Of a stretch of DNA of 64,000 nt, positions 32,501-47,500 are shown piece after piece. The notes beneath the pieces are model-generated. The model saw only the letters and a program-made list of their open reading frames with translations, searched no databases and was not told the DNA's origin. The stretch covers positions 1 to 64,000 of the forward strand of contig JAUCBJ010007849.1 of assembly GCA_032718475.1 (NCBI GenBank), given 5' to 3'. The translations under genes were made by a program, and so were the position numbers. Each line of letters begins with the position of its first letter. Within the stretch, counting starts at the first letter, position 1. This DNA comes from Nemertoderma westbladi. Its lineage: Eukaryota; Xenacoelomorpha; Nemertodermatida; Nemertodermatidae.

Positions 32501-35500
32501 CTATACAATTACTTTCACTTTCCACAGGTTGCTCCTATAGTCTCAATATTCTCTATACAATTACTTTCACTTTCCACAGGTTGCTCCTATAGTCTCAATA
32601 TTCTCTATACAATTACTTTCACTTTCCACAGGTTGCTCTTATAGTCTCAATATTATCTATACAATTACTTTCACTTTCCACAGGTTGCTCCTATAGTCTC
32701 AATATTCTCTATACAATTACTTTCACTTTCCACAGGTTGCTCCTATAGTCTCAATATTATCTATACAATTACTTTCACTTTCCACAGGTTGCTCCTATAG
32801 TCTCAATATTCTCTATACAATTACTTTCACTTTCCACAGGTTGCTCCTATAGTCTCAATATTATCTATACAATTACTTTCACTTTCCACAGGTTGCTCCT
32901 ATAGTCTCAATATTATCTATACAATTACTTTCACTTTCCACAGGTTGCTCTTATAGTCTCAATATTCTCTATACAATTACTTTCACTTTCCACAGGTTGC
33001 TCCTATAGTCTCAATATTCTCTATACAATTACTTTCACTTTCCACAGAGGCTCCTATAGTCTCAATATTCTCTATACAATTACTTTCACTTTCCACAGGT
33101 TGCTCCTATAGTCTCAATATTCTCTAAACAATTACTTTCAATTTCCACAGGTTGCTCCTATAGTCTCAATATTATCTATACAATTACTTTCACTTTCCAC
33201 AGGTTGCTCCTATAGTCTCAATATTATCTATACAATTACTTTCACTTTCCACAGGTTGCTCTTATAGTCTCAATATTCTCTATACAATTACTTTCACTTT
33301 CCACAGGTTGCTCCTATAGTCTCAATATTCTCTATACAATTACTTTCACTTTCCACAGGTTGCTCCTATAGTCTCAATATTATCTATACAATTACTTTCA
33401 CTTTCCACAGGTTGCTCCTATAGTCTCAATATTCTCTATACAATTACTTTCACTTTCCACAGGTTGCTCCTATAGTCTCAATATTCTCTATACAATTACT
33501 TTCACTTTCCACAGGTTGCTCCTATAGTCTCAATATTCTCTATACAATTACTTTCACTTTCCACAGGTTGCTCCTATAGTCTCAATATTCTCTAAACAAT
33601 TACTTTCACTTTCCACAGGTTGCTTCTATAGTCTCAATATTCTCTATACAATTACTTTCACTTTCCACAGGTTGCTCCTATAGTCTCAATATTCTCTATA
33701 CAATTACTTTCACTTTCCACAGGTTGCTCCTATAGTCTCAATATTCTCTAAACAATTACTTTCAATTTCCACAGGTTGCTCCTATAGTCTCAATATTCTC
33801 TATACAATTACTTTCACTTTCCACAGGTTGCTCCTATAGTCTCAATATTCTCTATACAATTACTTTCACTTTCCACAGGTTGCTCCTATAGTCTCAATAT
33901 TTTCTAAACAATTACTTTCAATTTCCACAGGTTGCTCCTATAGTCTCAATATTCTCTATACAATTACTTTCACTTTCCACAGGTTGCTCCTATAGTCTCA
34001 ATATTCTCTAATACAATTACTTTCACTTTCCACAGGTTGCTCCTATAGTCTCAATATTCTCTATACAATTACTTTCACTTTCCACAGGTTGCTCCTATAG
34101 TCTCAATATTCTCTAAACAATTACTTTCAATTTCCACAGGTTGCTCCTATAGTCTCAATATTCTCTATACAATTACTTTCACTTTCCACAGGTTGCTCCT
34201 ATAGTCTCAATATTATCTATACAATTACTTTCACTTTCCACAGGTTGCTCCTATAGTCTCAATATTCTCTAGAAAATTACTTTCACTTTCCACAGGTTGC
34301 TCCTATAGTCTCAATATTCTCTATACAATTACTTTCACTTTCCACAGGTTGCTCCTATAGTCTCAATATTCTCTATACAATTACTTTCACTTTCCACAGG
34401 TTGCTCCTATAGTCTCAATATTATCTATACAATTACTTTCACTTTCCACAGGTTGCTCCTATAGTCTCAATATTCTCTATACAATTACTTTCACTTTCCA
34501 CAGGTTGCTCCTATAGTCTCAATATTCTCTATACAATTACTTTCACTTTCCACAGGTTGCTCCTATAGGCTCAATATTCTCTATACAATTACTTTCACTT
34601 TCCACGAGTTGCTCCTATAGTCTCAATATTCTCTATACAATTACTTTCACTTTCCACAGGTTGCTCCTATGGTCTCAATATTCTCTATACAATTACTTTC
34701 ACTTTCCACAGGTTGCTTCTATAGTCTCAATATTCTCTATACAATTACTTTCACTTTCCACGAGTTGCTCCTATAGTCTCAATATTCTCTATACAATTAC
34801 TTTCACTTTCCACAGGTTGCTCCTATAGTCTCAATATTCTCTATACAATTACTTTCACTTTCCACAGGTTGCTCCTATAACCTCAATATTCTCTATACAA
34901 TTACTTTCACTTTCCACAGGTTGCTCCTATAGTCTCAATATTCTCTATACAATTACTTTCACTTTCCACAAGTGGCTCCTATAGTCTCAATATTATCTAT
35001 ACAATTACTTTCACTTTCCACAAGTGGCTCCTATAGTCTCAATATTCTCTATACAATTACTTTCACTTTCCACAAGTGGCTCCTATAGTCTCAATATTCT
35101 CTATACAATTACTTTCACTTTCCACAAGTGGCTCCTATAGTCTCAATATTCTCTATACAATTACTTTCACTTTCCACAAGTGGCTCCTATAGTCTCAATA
35201 TTATCTATACAATTACTTTCACTTTCCACGAGTTGCTCCTATAGACTCAATATTATCTATACAATTACTTTCACTTTCCACAGGTTGCTCCTATAGTCTC
35301 AATATTCTCTATACAATTACTTTCACTTTCCACAGGTTGCTTCTATAGTCTCAATATTCTCTATACAATTACTTTCACTTTCCACGAGATGCTCCTATAG
35401 TCTCAATATTCTCTATACAATTACTTTCACTTTCCACAGGTTGCTCCTATAGTCTCAATATTCTCTATACAATTACTTTCACTTTCCACAGGTTGCTTCT

Positions 35501-38500
35501 ATAGTCTCAATATTCTCTATACAATTACTTTCACTTTCCACGAGTTGCTCCTATAGTCTCAATATTCTCTATACAATTACTTTCACTTTCCACAGGTTGC
35601 TCCTATAGTCTCAATATTCTCTATACAATTACTTTCACTTTCCACAGGTTGCTCCTATAGTCTCAATATTATCTATACAATTACTTTCACTTTCCACAAG
35701 TGGCTCCTATAGTCTCAATATTCTCTATACAATTACTTTCACTTTCCACGAGTTGCTCCTATAGTCTCAATATTCTCTATACAATTACTTTCACTTTCCA
35801 CAGGTTGCTCCTATAGTCTCAATATTCTCTATACAATTACTTTCACTTTCCACAGGTTGCTCCTATAGTCTCAATATTCTCTATACAATTACTTTCACTT
35901 TCCACAGGTTGCTCCTATAGTCTCAATATTCTCTATACAATTACTTTCACTTTCCACAGGTTGCTCCTATAGTCTCAATATTCTCTATACAATTACTTTC
36001 ACTTTCCACAGGTTGCTCCTATAGTCTCAATATTCTCTATACAATTACTTTCACTTTCCACAGGTTGCTCCTATAGTCTCAATATTCTCTATACAATTAC
36101 TTTCACTTTCCACAGGTTGCTCCTATAGTCTCAATATTCTCTATACAATTACTTTCACTTTCCACAGGTTGCTCCTATAGTCTCAATATTCTCTATACAA
36201 TTACTTTCACTTTCCACAGGTTGCTCCTATAGTCTCAATATTCTCTATACAATTACTTTCACTTTCCACAGGTTGCTCCTATAGTCTCAATATTCTCTAT
36301 ACAATTACTTTCACTTTCCACAGGTTGCTCCTATAGTCTCAATATTCTCTATACAATTACTTTCACTTTCCACAGGTTGCTCCTATAGTCTCAATATTCT
36401 CTATACAATTACTTTCACTTTCCACAGGTTGCTCCTATAGTCTCAATATTCTCTATACAATTACTTTCACTTTCCACAGGTTGCTCCTATAGTCTCAATA
36501 TTCTCTATACAATTACTTTCACTTTCCACAGGTTGCTCCTATAGTCTCAATATTCTCTATACAATTACTTTCACTTTCCACAGGTTGCTCCTATAGTCTC
36601 AATATTATCTATACAATTACTTTCACTTTCCACGAGTTGCTCCTATAGTCTCAATATTCTCTATACAATTACTTTCACTTTCCACAGGTTGCTTTTATAG
36701 TCTCAATATTCTCTATACAATTACTTTCACTTTCCACAGCTCCTATAGTCTCAATATTCTCTATACAATTACTTTCACTTTCCACAGGTTGCTCCTATAG
36801 TCTCAATATTCTCTAAACAATTACTTTCAATTTCCACAGGTTGCTCCTATAGTCTCAATATTCTCTATACAATTACTTTCACTTTCCACAGGTTGCTCCT
36901 ATAGTCTCAATATTATCTATACAATTACTTTCACTTTCCACAGGTTGCTCCTATAGTCTCAATATTCTCTATAAAATTACTTTCACTTTCCACAGGTTGC
37001 TCCTATAGTCTCAATATTCTCTATACAATTACTTTCACTTTCCACAGGTTGCTCCTATAGTCTCAATATTCTCTATACAATTACTTTCACTTTCCACAGG
37101 TTGCTCCTATAGTCTCAATATTATCTATACAATTACTTTCACTTTCCACAGGTTGCTCCTATAGTCTCAATATTCTCTATACAATTACTTTCACTTTCCA
37201 CAGGTTGCTCCTATAGTCTCAATATTCTCTATACAATTACTTTCACTTTCCACAGGTTGCTCCTATAGGCTCAATATTCTCTATACAATTACTTTCACTT
37301 TCCACGAGTTGCTCCTATAGTCTCAATATTCTCTATACAATTACTTTCACTTTCCACAGGTTGCTCCTATAGTCTCAATATTCTCTATACAATTACTTTC
37401 ACTTTCCACAGGTTGCTTCTATAGTCTCAATATTCTCTATACAATTACTTTCACTTTCCACGAGTTGCTCCTATAGTCTCAATATTCTCTATACAATTAC
37501 TTTCACTTTCCACAGGTTGCTCCTATAGTCTCAATATTCTCTATACAATTACTTTCACTTTCCACAGGTTGCTCCTATAACCTCAATATTCTCTATACAA
37601 TTACTTTCACTTTCCACAGGTTGCTCCTATAGTCTCAATATTCTCTATACAATTACTTTCACTTTCCACAAGTGGTTCCTATAGTCTCAATATTATCTAT
37701 ACAATTACTTTCACTTTCCACAAGTGGCTCCTATAGTCTCAATATTCTCTATACAATTACTTTCACTTTCCACAAGTGGCTCCTATAGTCTCAATATTCT
37801 CTATACAATTACTTTCACTTTCCACAAGTGGCTCCTATAGTCTCAATATTCTCTATACAATTACTTTCACTTTCCACAAGTGGCTCCTATAGTCTCAATA
37901 TTATCTATACAATTACTTTCACTTTCCACGAGTTGCTCCTATAGACTCAATATTATCTATACAATTACTTTCACTTTCCACAGGTTGCTCCTATAGTCTC
38001 AATATTCTCTATACAATTACTTTCACTTTCCACAGGTTGCTTCTATAGTCTCAATATTCTCTATACAATTACTTTCACTTTCCACGAGATGCTCCTATAG
38101 TCTCAATATTCTCTATACAATTACTTTCACTTTCCACAGGTTGCTCCTATAGTCTCAATATTCTCTATACAATTACTTTCACTTTCCACAGGTTGCTTCT
38201 ATAGTCTCAATATTCTCTATACAATTACTTTCACTTTCCACGAGTTGCTCCTATAGTCTCAATATTCTCTATACAATTACTTTCACTTTCCACAGGTTGC
38301 TCCTATAGTCTCAATATTCTCTATACAATTACTTTCACTTTCCACAGGTTGCTCCTATAGTCTCAATATTATCTATACAATTACTTTCACTTTCCACAAG
38401 TGGCTCCTATAGTCTCAATATTCTCTATACAATTACTTTCACTTTCCACGAGTTGCTCCTATAGTCTCAATATTCTCTATACAATTACTTTCACTTTCCA

Positions 38501-41500
38501 CAGGTTGCTCCTATAGTCTCAATATTCTCTATACAATTACTTTCACTTTCCACAGGTTGCTCCTATAGTCTCAATATTCTCTATACAATTACTTTCACTT
38601 TCCACAGGTTGCTCCTATAGTCTCAATATTCTCTATACAATTACTTTCACTTTCCACAGGTTGCTCCTATAGTCTCAATATTCTCTATACAATTACTTTC
38701 ACTTTCCACAGGTTGCTCCTATAGTCTCAATATTCTCTATACAATTACTTTCACTTTCCACAGGTTGCTCCTATAGTCTCAATATTCTCTATACAATTAC
38801 TTTCACTTTCCACAGGTTGCTCCTATAGTCTCAATATTCTCTATACAATTACTTTCACTTTCCACAGGTTGCTCCTATAGTCTCAATATTCTCTATACAA
38901 TTACTTTCACTTTCCACAGGTTGCTCCTATAGTCTCAATATTCTCTATACAATTACTTTCACTTTCCACAGGTTGCTCCTATAGTCTCAATATTCTCTAT
39001 ACAATTACTTTCACTTTCCACAGGTTGCTCCTATAGTCTCAATATTCTCTATACAATTACTTTCACTTTCCACAGGTTGCTCCTATAGTCTCAATATTCT
39101 CTATACAATTACTTTCACTTTCCACAGGTTGCTCCTATAGTCTCAATATTCTCTATACAATTACTTTCACTTTCCACAGGTTGCTCCTATAGTCTCAATA
39201 TTCTCTATACAATTACTTTCACTTTCCACAGGTTGCTCCTATAGTCTCAATATTCTCTAAACAATTACTTTCACTTTCCACAGGTTGCTCCTATAGTCTC
39301 AATATTCTCTATACAATTACTTTCACTTTCCACGAGTTGCTCCTATAGTCTCAATATTCTCTATACAATTACTTTCACTTTCCACAGGTTGCTTCTATAG
39401 TCTCAATATTCTCTATACAATTACTTTCACTTTCCACAGTGCTCCTATAGTCTCAATATTCTCTATACAATTACTTTCACTTTCCACAGGTTGCTTCTAT
39501 AGTCTCAATATTCTCTATACAATTACTTTCACTTTCCACAGGTTGCTCCTATATACTCAATATTCTCTATACAATTACTTTCACTTTCCACAGGTTGCTT
39601 CTATAGTCTCAATATTCTCTATACAATTACTTTCACTTTCCACAGGTTGCTCCTATATACTCAATATTCTCTATACAATTACTTTCACTTTCCACAGGTT
39701 GCTCCTATAGTCTCAATATTCTCTATACAATTACTTTCACTTTCCACAGGTTGCTTCTATAGTCTCAATATTCTCTATACAATTACTTTCACTTTCCACA
39801 GGTTGCTCCTATAGTACTCAATATTCTCTATACAATTACTTTCACTTTCCACAGGTTGCTCCTATAGTCTCAATATTCTCTAATACAATTACTTTCACTT
39901 TCCACAGGTTGCTCCTATAGTCTCAATATTCTCTATACAATTACTTTCACTTTCCACAGGTTGCTCCTATAGTCTCAATATTCTCTAAACAATTACTTTC
40001 AATTTCCACAGGTTGCTCCTATAGTCTCAATATTCTCTATACAATTACTTTCACTTTCCACAGGTTGCTCCTATAGTCTCAATATTCTCTAAACAATTAC
40101 TTTCAATTTCCACAAGTGGCTCCTATAGTCTCAATATTCTCTATACAATTACTTTCACTTTCCACAGGTTGCTCCTATAGTCTCAATATTCTCTATACAA
40201 TTACTTTCACTTTCCACAGGTTGCTCCTATAGTCTCAATATTCTCTATACAATTACTTTCAATTTCCACAGGTTGCTCCTATAGTCTCAATATTCTCTAT
40301 ACAATTACTTTCACTTTCCACAGGTTGCTCCTATAGTCTCAATATTCTCTAATACAATTACTTTCACTTTCCACAGGTTGCTCCTATAGTCTCAATATTC
40401 TCTATACAATTACTTTCACTTTCCACAGGTTGCTCCTATAGTCTCAATATTCTCTAAACAATTACTTTCAATTTCCACAGGTTGCTCCTATAGTCTCAAT
40501 ATTCTCTATACAATTACTTTCACTTTCCACAGGTTGCTCCTATAGTCTCAATATTCTCTATACAATTACTTTCACTTTCCACAGGTTGCTCCTATAGTCT
40601 CAATATTCTCTAATACAATTACTTTGACTTTCCACGAGTTGCTCCTATAGTCTCAATATTCTCTATACAATTACTTTCACTTTCCACAGGTTGCTCCTAT
40701 AGTCTCAATATTCTCTATACAATTACTTTCACTTTCCACAGGTTGCTTCTATAGTCTCAATATTCTCTATACAATTACTTTCACTTTCCACGAGTTGCTC
40801 CTATAGTCTCAATATTCTCTATACAATTACTTTCACTTTCCACAGGTTGCTCCTATAGTCTCAATATTCTCTATACAATTACTTTCACTTTCCACAGGTT
40901 GCTCCTATAGTCTCAATATTCTCTATACAATTACTTTCACTTTCCACAGGTTGCTTCTATAGTCTCAATATTCTCTATACAATTACTTTCACTTTCCACA
41001 GGTTGCTCCTATAGTACTCAATATTCTCTATACAATTACTTTCACTTTCCACAGGTTGCTCTTATAGTCTCAATATTCTCTATACAATTACTTTCACTTT
41101 CCACAGGTTGCTCCTATAGTCTCAATATTCTCTATACAATTACTTTCACTTTCCACAGGTTGCTCCTATAGACTCAATATTCTCTAAACAATTACTTTCA
41201 ATTTCCACAGGTTGCTCTTATAGTCTCAATATTCTCTATACAATTACTTTCACTTTCCACAGGTTGCTCCTATAGTCTCAATATTATCTATACAATTACT
41301 TTCACTTTCCACAGGTTGCTCCTATAGACTCAATATTCTCTAAACAATTACTTTCAATTTCCACAGGTTGCTCTTATAGTCTCAATATTCTCTATACAAT
41401 TACTTTCACTTTCCACAGGTTGCTCCTATAGTCTCAATATTCTCTATACAATTACTTTCACTTTCCACAGGTTGCTCCTATAGTCTCAATATTCTCTATA

Positions 41501-44500
41501 CAATTACTTTCACTTTCCACAGGTTGCTCCTATAACCTCAATATTATCTATACAATTACTTTCACTTTCCACAGGTTGCTCCTATAGACTCAATATTCTC
41601 TATACAATTACTTTCACTTTCCACAGGTTGCTCCTATAGTCTCAATATTCTCTATACAATTACTTTCACTTTCCACAGGTTGCTCCTATAGTCTCAATAT
41701 TCTCTATACAATTACTTTCACTTTCCACAGGTTGCTCCTATAGTCTCAATATTCTCTATACAATTACTTTCACTTTCCACAGGTTGCTCCTATAGTCTCA
41801 ATATTCTCTATACAATTACTTTCACTTTCCACAGGTTGCTCCTATAACCTCAATATTATCTATACAATTACTTTCACTTTCCACAGGTTGCTCCTATAAC
41901 CTCAATATTATCTATACAATTACTTTCACTTTCCACGAATTGCTCCTATAGACTCAATATTCTCTATACAATTACTTTCAATTTCCACAGGTTGCTCCTA
42001 TAGTCTCAATATTCTCTATACAATTACTTTCACTTTCCACAGGTTGCTCTTATAGTCTCAATATTCTCTATACAATTACTTTCACTTTCCACAGGTTGCT
42101 CCTATAGTCTCAATATTCTCTATACAATTACTTTCACTTTCCACAGGTTGCTCCTATAACCTCAATATTATCTATACAATTACTTTCACTTTCCACAGGT
42201 TGCTCCTATAACCTCAATATTATCTATACAATTACTTTCACTTTCCACGAATTGCTCCTATAGACTCAATATTCTCTATACAATTACTTTCAATTTCCAC
42301 AGGTTGCTCCTATAGTCTCAATATTATCTATACAATTACTTTCACTTTCCACAGGTTGCTCTTATAGTCTCAATATTCTCTATACAATTACTTTCACTTT
42401 CCACAGGTTGCTCCTATAGTCTCAATATTCTCTATACAATTACTTTCACTTTCCACAGGTTGCTCCTATAGTCTCAATATTCTCTATACAATTACTTTCA
42501 CTTTCCACAGGTTGCTCCTATAACCTCAATATTATCTATACAATTACTTTCACTTTCCACAGGTTGCTCCTATAACCTCAATATTATCTATACAATTACT
42601 TTCACTTTCCACGAATTGCTCCTATAGACTCAATATTCTCTATACAATTACTTTCAATTTCCACAGGTTGCTCCTATAGTCTCAATATTCTCTATACAAT
42701 TACTTTCACTTTCCACAGGTTGCTCTTATAGTCTCAATATTCTCTATACAATTACTTTCACTTTCCACAGGTTGCTCCTATAGTCTCAATATTCTCTATA
42801 CAATTACTTTCACTTTCCACAGGTTGCTCCTATAACCTCAATATTATCTATACAATTACTTTCACTTTCCACAGGTTGCTCCTATAACCTCAATATTATC
42901 TATACAATTACTTTCACTTTCCACGAATTGCTCCTATAGACTCAATATTCTCTATACAATTACTTTCAATTTCCACAGGTTGCTCCTATAGTCTCAATAT
43001 TATCTATACAATTACTTTCACTTTCCACAGGTTGCTCTTATAGTCTCAATATTCTCTATACAATTACTTTCACTTTCCACAGGTTGCTCCTATAGTCTCA
43101 ATATTCTCTATACAATTACTTTCACTTTCCACAGGTTGCTCCTATAGTCTCAATATTCTCTATACAATTACTTTCACTTTCCACAGGTTGCTTCTATAGT
43201 CTCAATATTCTCTATACAATTACTTTCACTTTCCACAGGTTGCTCCTATAGACTCAATATTCTCTATACAATTACTTTCACTTTCCACGAATTGCTCCTA
43301 TAGTCTCAATATTCTCTAAACAATTACTTTCAATTTCCACAGGTTGCTCCTATAGTCTCAATATTCTCTATACAATTACTTTCACTTTCCACAGGTTGCT
43401 CCTATAGGCTCAATATTCTCTAATACAATTACTTTCAATTTCCACAGGTTGCTCTTATAGTCTCAATATTCTCTATACAATTACTTTCACTTTCCACAGG
43501 TTGCTCCTATAGTCTCAATATTCTCTATACAATTACTTTCACTTTCCACAGGTTGCTCCTATAGGCTCAATATTCTCTAATACAATTACTTTCAATTTCC
43601 ACAGGTTGCTCTTATAGTCTCAATATTCTCTATACAATTACTTTCACTTTCCAAAGGTTGCTCTTATAGTCTCAATATTCTCTATACAATTACTTTCACT
43701 TTCCACAGGTTGCTTCTATAGTCTCAATATTCTCTATACAATTACTTTCACTTTCCACAGGTTGCTCCTATAGACTCAATATTCTCTATACAATTACTTT
43801 CACTTTCCACAGGTTGCTCCTATAGGCTCAATATTCTCTAATACAATTACTTTCAATTTCCACAGGTTGCTCTTATAGTCTCAATATTCTCTATACAATT
43901 ACTTTCACTTTCCAAAGGTTGCTCTTATAGTCTCAATATTCTCTATACAATTACTTTCACTTTCCACAGGTTGCTTCTATAGTCTCAATATTCTCTATAC
44001 AATTACTTTCACTTTCCACAGGTTGCTCCTATAGGCTCAATATTCTCTAATACAATTACTTTCAATTTCCACAGGTTGCTCTTATAGTCTCAATATTCTC
44101 TATACAATTACTTTCACTTTCCAAAGGTTGCTCTTATAGTCTCAATATTCTCTATACAATTACTTTCACTTTCCACAAGTTGCTCCTATAGTCTCAATAT
44201 TCTCTATACAATTACTTTCACTTTCCACAGGTTGCTCCTATAGTCTCAATATTCTCTATACAATTACTTTCACTTTCCACAGGTTGCTCCTATAGTCTCA
44301 ATATTCTCTATACAATTACTTTCACTTTCCACAGGTTGCTTCTATAGTCTCAATATTCTCTATACAATTACTTTCACTTTCCACAGGTTGCTCCTATAGA
44401 CTCAATATTCTCTATACAATTACTTTCACTTTCCACGAATTGCTCTTATAGTCTCAATATTCTCTATACAATTACTTTCACTTTCCACAGGTTGCTCCTA

Positions 44501-47500
44501 TAGTCTCAATATTCTCTATACAATTACTTTCACTTTCCACAGGTTGCTCCTATAGACTCAATATTCTCTAAACAATTACTTTCAATTTCCACAGGTTGCT
44601 CTTATAGTCTCAATATTCTCTATACAATTACTTTCACTTTCCACAGGTTGCTCCTATAGTCTCAATATTATCTATACAATTACTTTCACTTTCCACAGGT
44701 TGCTCCTATAGACTCAATATTCTCTAAACAATTACTTTCAATTTCCACAGGTTGCTCTTATAGTCTCAATATTCTCTATACAATTACTTTCACTTTCCAC
44801 AGGTTGCTCCTATAGTCTCAATATTCTCTATACAATTACTTTCACTTTCCACAGGTTGCTCCTATAGTCTCAATATTCTCTATACAATTACTTTCACTTT
44901 CCACAGGTTGCTCCTATAACCTCAATATTATCTATACAATTACTTTCACTTTCCACAGGTTGCTCCTATAGACTCAATATTCTCTATACAATTACTTTCA
45001 CTTTCCACAGGTTGCTCCTATAGTCTCAATATTCTCTATACAATTACTTTCACTTTCCACAGGTTGCTCCTATAGTCTCAATATTCTCTATACAATTACT
45101 TTCACTTTCCACAGGTTGCTCCTATAGTCTCAATATTCTCTATACAATTACTTTCACTTTCCACAGGTTGCTCCTATAGTCTCAATATTCTCTATACAAT
45201 TACTTTCACTTTCCACAGGTTGCTCCTATAACCTCAATATTATCTATACAATTACTTTCACTTTCCACAGGTTGCTCCTATAACCTCAATATTATCTATA
45301 CAATTACTTTCACTTTCCACGAATTGCTCCTATAGACTCAATATTCTCTATACAATTACTTTCAATTTCCACAGGTTGCTCTTATAGTCTCAATATTCTC
45401 TATACAATTACTTTCACTTTCCACAGGTTGCTCCTATAGTCTCAATATTCTCTATACAATTACTTTCACTTTCCACAGGTTGCTCCTATAGTCTCAATAT
45501 TCTCTATACAATTACTTTCACTTTCCACAGGTTGCTTCTATAGTCTCAATATTCTCTATACAATTACTTTCACTTTCCACAGGTTGCTCCTATAGACTCA
45601 ATATTCTCTATACAATTACTTTCACTTTCCACGAATTGCTCCTATAGTCTCAATATTCTCTAAACAATTACTTTCAATTTCCACAGGTTGCTCCTATAGT
45701 CTCAATATTCTCTATACAATTACTTTCACTTTCCACAGGTTGCTCCTATAGGCTCAATATTCTCTAATACAATTACTTTCAATTTCCACAGGTTGCTCTT
45801 ATAGTCTCAATATTCTCTATACAATTACTTTCAATTTCCACAGGTTGCTCCTATAGTCTCAATATTCTCTATACAATTACTTTCACTTTCCACAGGTTGC
45901 TTCTATAGTCTCAATATTCTCTAAACAATTACTTTCACTTTCCACAGGTTGCTCCTATAGGCTCAATATTCTCTAATACAATTACTTTCAATTTCCACAG
46001 GTTGCTCTTATAGTCTCAATATTCTCTATACAATTACTTTCAATTTCCACAGGTTGCTCCTATAGTCTCAATATTCTCTATACAATTACTTTCACTTTCC
46101 ACAGGTTGCTCCTATAGGCTCAATATTCTCTAATACAATTACTTTCAATTTCCACAGGTTGCTCTTATAGTCTCAATATTCTCTATACAATTACTTTCAA
46201 TTTCCACAGGTTGCTCCTATAGTCTCAATATTCTCTATACAATTACTTTCACTTTCCACAGGTTGCTCCTATAGTCTCAATATTCTCTATACAATTACTT
46301 TCACTTTCCACAGGTTGCTCCTATAGGCTCAATATTCTCTAATACAATTACTTTGACTTTCCACGAGTTGCTCCTATAGTCTCAATATTCTCTATACAAT
46401 TACTTTCACTTTCCACAGGTTGCTCCTATAGTCTCAATATTCTCTATACAATTACTTTCACTTTCCACAGGTTGCTACTATAGTCTCAATATTCTCTAAA
46501 CAATTACTTTCAATTTCCACAGGTTGCTCCTATAGTCTCAATATTCTCTATACAATTACTTTCACTTTCCACAGGTTGCTCCTATAGTCTCAATATTCTC
46601 TATACAATTACTTTCACTTTCCACAGGTTGCTCCTATAGGCTCAATATTCTCTAATACAATTACTTTGACTTTCCACGAGTTGCTCCTATAGTCTCAATA
46701 TTCTCTATACAATTACTTTCACTTTCCACAGGTTGCTTCTATAGACTCAATATTCTCTAAACAATTACTTTCACTTTCCACAGGTTGCTCCTATAGTCTC
46801 AATATTCTCTATACAATTACTTTCACTTTCCACAAGTTGCTTCTATAGTCTCAATATTCTCTATACAATTACTTTCACTTTCCACAGGTTGCTTCTATAG
46901 TCTCAATATTCTCTATACAATTACTTTCACTTTCCACAGGTTGCTCCTATAGACTCAATATTCTCTATACAATTACTTTCACTTTCCACGAATTGCTCCT
47001 ATAGTCTCAATATTCTCTAAACAATTACTTTCAATTTCCACAGGTTGCTCCTATAGTCTCAATATTCTCTATACAATTACTTTCACTTTCCACAGGTTGC
47101 TCCTATAGGCTCAATATTCTCTAATACAATTACTTTCAATTTCCACAGGTTGCTCTTATAGTCTCAATATTCTCTATACAATTACTTTCAATTTCCACAG
47201 GTTGCTCCTATAGTCTCAATATTCTCTATACAATTACTTTCACTTTCCACAGGTTGCTTCTATAGTCTCAATATTCTCTAAACAATTACTTTCACTTTCC
47301 ACAGGTTGCTCCTATAGGCTCAATATTCTCTAATACAATTACTTTCAATTTCCACAGGTTGCTCTTATAGTCTCAATATTCTCTATACAATTACTTTCAA
47401 TTTCCACAGGTTGCTCCTATAGTCTCAATATTCTCTATACAATTACTTTCACTTTCCACAGGTTGCTCCTATAGGCTCAATATTCTCTAATACAATTACT

